Shown: positions 36,001-46,318 of the stretch, piece after piece
Numbering within the stretch: position 1 is the first letter of the stretch
How the letters are laid out: each line of letters starts with the position of its first letter
Assembly (NCBI GenBank): GCA_005408345.1
Contig: SEMN01000049.1
Span: 558,001 to 622,000 of the forward strand
Length of the DNA: 64,000 nucleotides
From: Macquaria australasica
Lineage: Eukaryota; Chordata; Actinopteri; Centrarchiformes; Percichthyidae
Reading direction: 5' to 3'
Made by a program: the position numbers and the translations under genes
Notes under the pieces: model-generated
The model's input: the letters and a program-made list of their open reading frames with translations, nothing else
Told to the model about the DNA's origin: nothing
The model's database searches: none

Positions 36001-39000
36001 TCAGTCACTGTCACTCTCATCCTGGTACTTGGCGGTTGCTTTGATAGCGCGTCCGTTTTGTAAAGGCATGTCTTCATAATCACTCCTTTACAAAGACAAA
36101 GAAAACATCAGTTGGTTTATGTAAGTTCACACTGAATACTACCTCCCAACTGTAAAGAGTAAGAATTCACAAAAGGTATTAAGTAAACAAACGCTTACCC
36201 GTATATTACTTCATCATCTGAGTCATTTAGCATGGAGAAAGCAGGATTATCCTTCAACTGGGAGTCTGGGAGATTAAACAAAACCAGTTAGGTTGATACA
36301 TTAGTTCATTATCTGCTGCAGTGAAACTGTGCTGTATTACCTACCATAAAGGGCGTTCTTGGAGGGGGAATACACAAACGCTAATGTGTACAAGTAAAAG
36401 TTGAGTAGGCCATAGAATGACAAAAATTCAGCTGGTATGTCTGGAGTTAAGGAATCATTTCTCACTATCTAAGACATCAACATGCCATCTCAGCATAGTA
36501 TATTTAAGTGAAATGTCATTAGAAAGGATATAGTTTTGGTAATGAGTAGATAGTTCAGCGACAAAGTTGTCTTGGAGAGCCTTTGCACCAAACCTCAGGT
36601 AGAGAATGACCATGCTGGAGGAGAAAGAGCAACAAGAACAACAGGATCAAATGAAACCAAAATAACAGGGGCCTTATCAAACTCACAAAGAGGGTCCTTT
36701 TAGGTTTTGCATTTTCCTTAAAAACACACCTTATAACAAGGACCACAAACGTCAGCGCTGTCAAAAACCTGAGCCGGAGATCTAGTGATTGAAAACAGAC
36801 AGCACATTAATGCTGTCATAGTAAAAAGAATTGACTTGAATCAAATACAGAGAGGTGTGGTATGCTGTGGTACCTGAGTAAGGCATGTTCTTGAGTTCAG
36901 AACAAGCTCTGACTATCAGGAAGATCAGGTAGAGGATGTAGAGGGCAACTACAATCAGGAAGAAGACCTTCATGCCCTGGAAAAATGACATGAGACTATT
37001 AAACTGCTGCGCAAATGAACACAAACACTGCTACTTCATAAGAATAATCCAACTCATAACAGACTCACCTGAAAGTTCCCTATGTCCACTTTATACTGAT
37101 AGGTAGGGTCTTGGAGTTCATTAACCCTGCAAGTTCAGAAAAAGAGAGTAGATCTTTTCAGCCCTGTTATAATTCACAGTTTGAATCAGGCTGCTTGTGG
37201 CCAGTGAGGTCAGACTTACGTTTGCCATATGCCCAGTGTAACCGCTGAGAGCCACAGAAGACCTACAATGATCAGCTTAGGCAGGTAGAACGTCAGACAT
37301 TTCCTTTCGCCCTGTGGAAACAACATCAAACACATGAAATAAGATTCGTATTAAGCTAAAAAGGAGAGGGAACCAGTGCTGGTATAGTACTGGACCCACC
37401 TGAACCCGGATGCCATGATAAACACAGAGCCAGAAGAGCAGCAGGGCACACAGGAACAGAGCCTGGAAGAACGCGTCCAACGTCCCTGGAAACCAGCTGT
37501 TCACCAGGAATGACAGCGGGAAAAATGGATCTGAACAGCAAAAGCAACAAAGCACAATAAGCAACACATCTGACCTTCAAGTTGGACTTCTTGTAAATTG
37601 GACAGAACGCGTGTAACATTTGCAGTTGAAACAACGGTTATGATTATAAAAGCCTGTAATGGTTAAAAGGTGACATAATGAGGATGCCAATTTGTATAGC
37701 CTTGAGTGGATAAGACTGAAACTCACCATTGTAGAGTAGCAGCAAAGGGAGCAGAATAGACATCCACTTCTGTTCTATGCCCCAGTCCCTCATAGAAAAC
37801 TTCCTCAGTGAGTGTGCAAACATACACTGGGACATGCAGATAAAGAAAATGTTAGTCCTGAATGTGCTAAAAGTCTGTTTAATTCTCTGATTTACAGTAG
37901 CAGTCTTTTGTTCACCGTCACGTTTTGGTCAGATTGGAATACTGGTCATGTGAAATTTATTGAAGTTAAGACGTAAAAAGTAATCTGTGCTCTTACCGTC
38001 ACCATAAAGGTCAACACCACAAAGACAAACCGGAACCAGATTTCCACCTGTGAGAAGGTGGGGTTGTATGTCTTCCACTGAGGAGAAATTTTTAAAAAAA
38101 TTACGAGCGATTCATTTACGAGCAGGAAGACAAAACCTGCCAGCGTTTGTCACTTACCACAAACCTGATCTTGAGTTCATATGTGATATTTTCAAGGCCT
38201 TTGAAGCTGACCACAACCTGGTACTGGGTGTAGTTCAGATAGCCCAGATGGAGCACAATGATCTCGTCACATTTCTGTAATGTGAGACAAAATACACTGC
38301 GTCACTGCCGGTTCAGTCAACAAACCAACTGTATTGTACATCAGTTATCTAATATGATGATCAAATTCAATCCTGCACGCACCGCTACACTGCAACCTCA
38401 CTTCATATCATAGGTGACATTTCATAAACTCACACTGCTGTGCCGGTTGCTGCTGCCTGGCTAAATGATTAATGACAATCCAGTGAGAGAGCGAGAGAGG
38501 AAGATGGCTGGGTTGCTGATTGACACTTACAGCCCCACAGTGTAGCGTTCGTGATTTCTGGTGCACGTTGTTGATGTGCATCACACTGGCATCCTGCATC
38601 ACTCCCTTTAGCTCCACGTTGATCTCGAAAGGCTGCTGGAAGTCTCCCACTGACACACACAGCAGTAAAACATGTTGTTATTAACCAAAGAAAGCTATTT
38701 GAGGTTTGTCATAGACAACATTCAACTGTCTTGGTAAACGGTTGTTATCTGTAGCTCATTCTGTGGTCTTACTGTTGCTGTGTTCAGCCTGCATCACACA
38801 GGTGAGCCATAGCTGCTGGTTGTAGGTGGTGAGGGGTGGAGAAACTAGATTGAAGGGCCCAGTCTGAAAGCATACAATGAATGACATAAATAATTTGCTA
38901 ATCATTATAAGGGATACTTATCGATGGCAATCATTGAAACACACAAGATGTTATTCCAATAAAAAGGCATATTACATCATAACACAAAGCCCCAAAGACT

Positions 39001-40356
39001 TTCCCTTAACACAAGATGACACATTAGTAAGAGGGGAAGGATTGGAATCGCAGGATAAAAAACAATGTGATAGTAAATATTAACATTACAATTACATTAC
39101 ATTTTATACCGTACATTTGTGTCTGCAATGTATTGCGAGACATTCCTCTGCTATACATGCACCACGATATCTGTATATCTGTCGTTCACAGAAAGACACA
39201 CCCTTGATATGGCAAAACACTTTTTTTTTTTATATCAGTCATATAATAGGAAATGAAAAAGAGAGTCTGAGCCTCTTTATCCCCCCAACACACACACACA
39301 GGAATTAAATCAAATGTAAGGCAGTCAAAAACTGCCAAAGGCTGAATTGGCAGAAAGCAGAAAAGTTCCATTAAAATGTCTGTGCATAGATATATGCATA
39401 TCAAGTAGCACTTATGTGCACTGCTTGCTGTTACGGCAACGCACACCTTACCTTAACCGAGAGGTTTTTGAGGAGTAACTGATCACCACTGTACTCTTGC
39501 TTAGAAATAATCCTAGGGCCTACAGAAATGAAGAAAACACAATAAATACATTTGTCACAAAACAATGCACTCAAAAAGTCTACTTAAAACAACGTGGACA
39601 ATTTAGACAGTGTCTGCACCCAAAGTTAACGCAAGGGTAACTGAGAAACAAATCTGCCAATTACTCTTTTCTAATGCTGCTTTCTTTTTATGAGACAGCG
39701 GCTTCAAGCTGGGATGGGATTAAACACGAACACACACACTGATAATAGGGCTTCTTAAATTATGTCCGGTTCTCAAACTGTGGATTGGCCTCCCCCAAAA
39801 GAGAGGCATTGCAGAGCTAACAGCAGGTCGTGGAAAGAAGCAGAATGACTCACTCACTTCCTCTGCATCTCAAAACCTAAAGTCCGTGTTAAAAACACTT
39901 CTGACCGACACCCTGCTCGGGCCAGAAATGTTTACCAGCCGTACCTGCAATCCCAATGAAGACTGTGAGGGCAAAGCAGACCAGGAACAACGCGAAGACC
40001 AAGACAAAATGTCTTTTAGACAAGGTGTAGAGCCGCATGGGGGCCAACCTGCCACAGGGAGACATTTAAAAGCGTTAAAACACACACACACACACACACA
40101 CACATAAGCAGGAAGTGAGAGAAACAACCCGACGTGGGCGATGCTTGCTGTGTGATTAATGTTGTTAGCCTACAGCCTGTGGTTCGGGCGCGGACATGTC
40201 AACAATGCTAGCTTCCACGCTAGTTCACGCTAGCAGTAACAGATGGCAGAGAAGAGCTGCACAGTGGTTTTAAACGCCAGCGACATATCTCGGGTGTGTC
40301 CCGCTGACCACATCTGACACTCACAGCTCCATTTCTTGCGGCTCGAAGTCTCAGTG

Positions 40357-40396
<40 letters not shown>

Positions 40397-42465
40397 ACAA
40401 AACGTGAAAGTTTCGCGGAGAATCCACATCCGCGAGGAGTCAACGTCAGTCCGCGACAACCGGAGCGCGACGTCGTGGAACGGGCTGAGCCGCGGTCACG
40501 TGACGCCAGCGGCGAGGAAGGGGACGTGAAAGGGAAAGGAGGCTCCTTTTGAGGGAGTAGGGAACAAAGTAGGACTCCCTACGTCCTACGTCCTACGTCC
40601 TCCTCTTTTAGGTGTACGTCGACGGAGCGGTTATATACGTTTCAGTGTTAGGCATTAGGTCGATATTTCTTGTTTTTGTGGCTGAGACTTATTTAGCCAA
40701 AAGACGTACGGATCTAACGGCAGAACGTCCTCTACGTAGCACCGCTCTATGGAAGCCCGTTTCCGCCAGTAAAAAAAAAAGATCATCGAAATTATGAGAT
40801 AAAAAGTCATAATTATGAGATAAAAAGTCCAAATTATGAGATAAAAAAAGTCATAATTATGAGATAAAAAGTCCAAATTATGAGATAAAAAAAGTCATAA
40901 TTATGAGATAAAAAGTCCAAATTATGAGATAAAAAGTCCAAATTATGAGATAAAAAAAGTCATAATTATGAGATAAAAAGTCCAAATTATGAGATAAAAA
41001 GTCAAAATTATGAGATTAAAAAGTCATAATTATGAGATAAAAAGTCAAAATTATGAGATAAAAAAAGTCATAATTATGAGATAAAAAAAGTCATAATTAT
41101 GAGATAAAAAGTCAAAATTATGAGATAAAAAGTCAAAATTATGAGATAAAAAAAGTCATAATTATGAGATAAAAAAAGTCATAATTATGAGATAAAAAGT
41201 CCAAATTATGAGATGAGATAAAAAGTCATAATTATGAGATCAAAAAGATAAAAAATCCAAATTATGAGATTAAAAAGTCATAATTATGAGATAAAAAATC
41301 CAAATTATGAGATTAAAAAAGTCATAATTATGAGATAAAAAAAGTCATAATTATGAGATAAAAAGTCAAAATTATGAGATAAAAAGTCAAAATTATGAGA
41401 TAAAAAAAGTCATAATTATGAGATAAAAAGTCAAAATTATGAGATAAAAAGTCCAAATTATGAGATTAAAAAGTCAAAATTATGAGATAAAAAATCCAAA
41501 TTATGAGATTAAAAAGTCATAATTATGAGATAAAAAATCCAAATTATGAGATAAAAAAGTCATAATTAGGAGATTAAAAAGTCATAATTATAATTATGAG
41601 ATTAAAAAGTTGACTTTTTTATCTCATAATTATGACTTTTTATCTCATAATTTTGATTTTTTTTTTTTTACTGGCGGAAATGGGCTTCCATACCACCCCC
41701 ATCTACATCAACCTGACTTTTAATTTCTAATGAGCTAATAAAAAATTCTAATGAGCTATTTAAGCGATCTTAGTTAATTTCTTCCAATGTAAACGACAAG
41801 ATTTAGATTTTAAAGTACGCATATGGTGTTTCACCACCATTTAATGCAGACAGTTAAATTCCCTTCCACAAGACAGCACTTGTTGCCTTTGATAGGAATC
41901 AAGAGGTCTCTACCTCGTTTAAATTGTGGGATTATATCAAAAATGTAATACATTCTACTAATATGTGTAATAAAAATGCTAATTATCATTGGTTGGTATC
42001 ATTATTTTTCAATTTCCACTGATATTTTCCTAAATGAATCTATTTTAAGACAGCTCTACCCCTCAGTCTGGCATCATCTAAAATATAAAGCGACAACATA
42101 TAACACAATAAACGAGTATAATTCCACTGATTCCATCTCAGCGACGAACACCTCTCGTTTGCGCCTGCCATCATAACACAACAGGCCCATAATACGTAAC
42201 AACCGCTCTGCCTGAAGGTGCAAATGTTTAAATTATAATTCACAGCATGCAACGCCAAAACAGCCACGATATGTAACGCAGCGGGAAATGGATGTGCCAT
42301 TGTGTCAGCAGATAAACAGGAGACCCACCTGTAAAAGCGATCATCTCGGTAAGGTGTCAGGTCCTCCTTCAGCTCGTTGTAGGCCTCCTGTATCTTCCTA
42401 CAGAAGTATTTCAGCTCGCTGTACAGAGGGTTTTCCAAGCCGGACGAGTAGTCGTTGTCCATCAT
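36001..42465 (-). CDS. TMEM181: TMEM181, multi-pass membrane protein (525 aa, 17 coding exons)
   Basis: The exons, 5' to 3', are 42465-42329, 40048-39945, 39519-39452, 38863-38773, 38649-38531, 38274-38158, 38077-37997, 37826-37727, 37530-37400, 37311-37220, 37126-37069, 36976-36874, 36781-36730, 36614-36532, 36434-36345, 36265-36199 and 36085-36001. They total 1578 bases with consistent phase. The cytosolic N-terminus (L-K-E-D-L-T-P-Y-R-D-D-R) precedes a first membrane helix in exon 2 and a luminal domain with N-L-S, N-Y-T and N-I-T sequons. Seven or so further helices in exons 7-15 have the Wntless-like fold. The tail ends D-E-S-D-S-D, as in human. TMEM181 is a Golgi/surface protein of poorly known function; the human form has been reported as a host factor for cytolethal distending toxin. 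ATG-ATG at 42465/42462 leaves the start uncertain by one residue. Intron 14 is U12-type. Confidence 0.95.
36435..36531 (-). other. TMEM181: U12-type AT-AC intron of TMEM181 (97 nt)
   Basis: The 5' splice site reads CAAAACT then ATATCCTTT, a perfect U12 AT-type donor. TTCCTTAAC, the U12 branch-point consensus, lies at 36446-36454, and its adenosines are 12-13 nt from the 3' splice site. The intron ends CATAC before CAGCTGAA. Using these ends restores Q-N-S-A-E-F-L-S-F, as in human TMEM181. No GT donor exists near the exon end that would do so. Confidence 0.93.
40359..40392. repeat. (GA)n microsatellite
   Basis: A pure GA run in TMEM181 intron 1, beside a CpG-rich patch at 40410-40530. A (CA)n run lies at 40080-40103. 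Confidence 0.9.
40410..40620 (-). promoter_or_regulatory. CpG-rich patch in TMEM181 intron 1, possible internal promoter
   Basis: This patch is dense in CG dinucleotides. It has a CACGTGAC E-box/CRE-like site at about 40498 and three ACGTCCT units at about 40580-40600. It lies about 400 bases upstream of exon 2, which contains an in-frame ATG (the M-R-L-Y-T-L-S start). That ATG could begin a shorter TMEM181 isoform lacking the cytosolic N-terminus. Confidence 0.4.
40748..41692. mobile_element. TA-flanked terminal-inverted-repeat element (MITE) filled with minisatellite
   Basis: The left end (from 40748) reads TATGGAAGCCCGTTTCCGCC followed by AGTAAAA. The right end (to 41692) is its reverse complement with one mismatch in the first 20 bases. 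TA at both ends fits a TA target-site duplication, as for Tc1/mariner-like elements. The interior has no coding capacity and is almost entirely a minisatellite. The element sits in TMEM181 intron 1. Confidence 0.85.
40790..41655. repeat. About 20-bp minisatellite array (ATTATGAGATAAAAAGTCA-type units)
   Basis: Roughly 40 imperfect tandem units of ATTATGAGATAAAAAGTC with A/C variants (CATA versus CAAA) and variable A-runs. At about 41609-41655 the unit flips orientation (ATCTCATAATTATGACTTTT), so the array's end can pair with its body. It lies entirely between the terminal inverted repeats of 40748-41692. Confidence 0.95.
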
Positions 42466-42780
42466 TACACCGAGCCGTCTGGCGGCTGAAAATGGCGATG
42501 GGGGAAACAACCCGCGGCCTGCAGAGAACAGCACGACGATCGGTCTGTATTGTTGCGGCGTTTAATCGAAAGTGCAGCCGAAGCTGTTTTGTTTGTGTCG
42601 GTTCAAAGAAAGAAAGAAAAAAAAAAAAACAAAGAAGAGGGGGCGGAAGCACATAGCCGACACACGGGAGGAGGGTCACGTGATCAGAGTTCAGCACCAC
42701 GGACAGAGACAGACTGCAGGGAAACCACAGCCCTATTAAAAAGACATCAATCAACTCTAAAAACTGTATTTTGGCTATAA
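42466..42780 (-). promoter_or_regulatory. TMEM181: TMEM181 promoter / 5' UTR region
   Basis: CpG-rich sequence before the TMEM181 ATG, with an A-run at 42618-42630 and a TCACGTGA palindrome at about 42676. No TATA box was seen. The reading frame stays open upstream to 42534, but human TMEM181 supports the internal M-D start. Confidence 0.5.
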
Positions 42781-43419
42781 CAACCCATCAGTGACTACCT
42801 TTAGGCTACATATTTAAACGTAAACAGCATTTTCTAAATACCTTAACCCATACCTGTCAAACAGCGTTTTATGTATAGATCTCTCTACGAGTCACACTGA
42901 CTGACATGATGACCGAGTACTCACATCTAACGCTTTAAATTCTGATATTATGAGACAGTTTATCCTGAGGAAAGTGATAACAGAGACGCCCCCAAAATGG
43001 ATTTCTCCATTCGGAATTATGTTTCAAAAAACAAAAACAAAACTTGCATGCAATAAATTGGTGAGTCACAGACAACTCAAAATTATGAGTTACTAAGTCA
43101 TAATTATGGTAGTGTTTCTCATACATATGAGCTATAGTAAGTCAGTTGTGAGATACCAAGTTAAACACACGAGAAATCTTCTCATACCATTTTAAAACCA
43201 TGAGAAAGTTAATGGGATAGTAGGTCATATAAGTCAGTTGCTCACTCACTGGCCTGACTGTTAAAAAGTATTATTTCCACCTGTGCTTTTCCTGCTACGA
43301 CAATATCTGCTGTTTGAGACCCACCTTGTGTAAACTCTAGTCCAATAGCTGGCGAGGTTTGAACGATGCCACCTCTGAATTCAACAATACTGGATATATT
43401 TAGGAGACAAGACACAGCA

Positions 43420-46318
43420 TTTTTTCTGAAACAATGACGTTTTATTCAAAAGATGCGTGACATATACAATTATAAAATAATTTACATGGCATGCCTTACT
43501 ATCCATTCACTATAAACGTTCAGTCACCAAATCAGACTCAGATTCTTTTCAAGTGTTTTTGTCATTTAAGTCTACATCTACAAATACAAAGCACATATCT
43601 TTTCTAAAGAAAAGCCAAATCCTACAATATCTACAACAGGTCATCTCATGAAATCAGTTTAAAGTGAATCCTTGACCTAAGTCCATAGGCAATTCTGAAC
43701 ATGAACTCGGAGGCTTACACGTGTGAACTTATGTGAACCATGTGTGTGTGTATGTGTACGAAGCCATGACCACACACACGTTTAAAGAGAATAGATTTAA
43801 CACTGATGGGATTGGTAGACTGCACAGTTGAATACAGACACACCTTGACTTGACAGTTACACTCTACATTACTAGTCTACCGACTACACTAAACTGGGCA
43901 CTTACTCATTCACATCTTTTCCATCCAATGCAAACGTCACAAAACACAGAAAATTTGCCCATTCCCAACCCCCTGACCCAACCCTACCTCCCCAACTCAC
44001 AATTTGGGCTACACTTGTAGCAAATTTTTATCAAACACAAAGAAATGTTCAGAAAACTCCACAATATACAGTATGTATAGATACTATATCTCCTTTAGGA
44101 AATAATCTCATAAATAAAATAAAAAAAAGGTACAGACCAGCAACTGAGATGCTGAACTAAAAGAACGGTATCAAACTGTGGTCAAAAGTGATGACAAAGG
44201 ATTTTTTCCCCCTAAGAAAATATTGCACAACTAACACAAAAAGATGGATACTTTCTTTATGACATGCTTATGTTCTTTTCATTTTTTACGATCAGTAGAG
44301 ACTTATTTTGAAATTCTTTTTCAATCCCCATCCCCATACAACCCCCCCTCTGACAGACATGCATCTCGTGATATGGAAAGTTCACACTAAAGAATGTAAT
44401 AATCTCATCAATTCAGAGACCAAAACAGAGCTGGTCCAAAGTGATAGCTTTCTTTATATCAAGAATTAAGTTACACTTCCCTCTAGGCCCATTTTTTCCC
44501 CACCTATAAATTTTAACAAATGCATATTTTGGCACAAATGTTAGAGGTGACCCTAATCATACCTAATGTTATTAAGCCTAAATAATACTGCCCTTTTTAT
44601 GGATTTGGGCTTCCATCTTATTCAAATAAAACCTATTGCAGATATTTGCAATGTGCCTAATAATTTACTGCCCACGCTCCTATCAGTTGGCCCTGCTGTG
44701 TCCTTAGTTCAACGCAAACACAAGATTGACTGCCTGAAAGAAAGAAAGAAGAAAAAAAAAAAAAAAAATAAACAGCTTTTCAGATTTCAGTGTCAGCTTA
44801 CTAAATGAACAGATTTCAATAGCTTCATCCTTCATTGGAGTTCTGACTTCAAAGATTCAGTGACAATGATTTCAGCTCAACTGTTAACTTGTGGTTGTAG
44901 CTGTTGAGTTAAACAGTACTACAGCTTCGCTCCACACCTGAAATTACACTTAAAACACAGTGGAGAGGAGACAGGTGTAAACAGACATCTGTCAAAGTCA
45001 TCCAAGTCTCTTAACAACATTTACATATGACTGATATGTATTTACATGACTTCTGAAGAGAGTATGAAATGGCATAGGTGAAATATACAAAAATATTTCC
45101 TGTACCTTGCTTAAATGTTTAGTGTGGTCTTTAAGAACAGGGACAGCACCCCCTCCCCAACTACACACTCACTTCACAGAAGTGACAGCAGGTGACAAAT
45201 CACTTCATGCCAGAGTTGTTCAATCCAGGCCATGGCAACTTCTTTTGCGCCCATGTCACCATATGTAGATATTTCACTAAGTACAGGATATGTCAGCCAA
45301 AGCTATTCTGTACGCCCCTCCCACCTGAAATTACTTCAGACTACACAGCAATATTCAAATTCAGCCACCAGTCTCCCAAATAAAGGTAAATTGAAAACCA
45401 TGTTGACAGGGTATGAAGATTGTATATCACAAACAATGACAATAATGTTAAAATTCATATCTGAATAGATAACAACAAAATTTACATATAAATTAATCCA
45501 TGTAGTAACATTTCTTCTTCCTTCAGAGTCCCAGGAAACCATGTGGAAAAGACTGCAGTTCACCTCATCTATATTTACTCCTTGACATTCCCAAGTTTTT
45601 AACAGTGACACACCTTTCACAACAGTGAAACGTGTGAACTCTTAGTAGTGCTCCTAAATGATGCATAAATCTAAGCCTCAATTCCAGCCAAGATAGATTG
45701 AGATAGTAACAAAAGGAATGGCAGAGAGCAAAAACAAAAAGACCCTCCTACCCTCCACCATGTTTAGTCATTTAATAAAATCCAAAAAGCAAAAGCAGTA
45801 TAATAAAGTGGTAACTGTTTCACTTAAGTTTTGTACAGCAATGGATTTCAGTGCCCAGTAGTACCTGTGCGCTCTGGGAAAAAACAACTTTGATCTCCAG
45901 AGTGTGGTTTTCAAGTATTACTGCTGCGTCTTTTGAAAACTGCACCTTGACAATTCCTCTCTCAGTTAACCGATCGGTTATCACGTCTATAAGCTTCTTC
46001 TAGCTAAAGCAGCATTTATTTGCATGATGATTACCAAAGCTCAGCTCTTTGGCCCTACATGCATCACAAGGTGCCACTGACTGCCAAATGGAGCAGATCT
46101 GAGGGCATCCTTGGCAAATGCAGCCAATGCTTATTGCACCAACTCTAGTGGCAGCGTTGTGTAGTGCAGCGTGATTGTATCTTTCTCTATGACCAGGGCT
46201 GATTTTAGTCTTCTCTCCAAAATCAAAGTTGATTAATCTCAAATGAAACAACTGTGCCCCTTCAACAGATTGCATTTAAATCCCAGATATAACTCAGGGT
46301 AAGTAGGGAGAGGACATC
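43420..46318 (-). other. TULP4: TULP4 3' UTR
   Basis: About 2.9 kb of AT-rich non-coding sequence runs between the TULP4 stop (46319) and a minus-strand AATAAA at 43441-43446. There is no second plausible coding exon. A polyA/GAAA run is at 44740-44770 and a CA/GT-rich patch at about 43740-43790. Confidence 0.65.
43441..43446 (-). terminator. Polyadenylation signal, TULP4
   Basis: Minus-strand AATAAA (TTTATT on plus). It is about 980 bases from the TMEM181 start codon, so TULP4 and TMEM181 are arranged in tandem. Confidence 0.55.

Noticed and set aside
40790..41655. CRISPR-like array
   Set aside because: Units are contiguous with no unique spacers, AT-rich, and enclosed in a eukaryotic inverted-repeat element.
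42466..42534. N-terminal extension of TMEM181 to an upstream ATG at 42534
   Set aside because: The extension lies in the promoter/5' UTR and has no match to human TMEM181, whose start aligns with M-D-N-D-Y at 42462.
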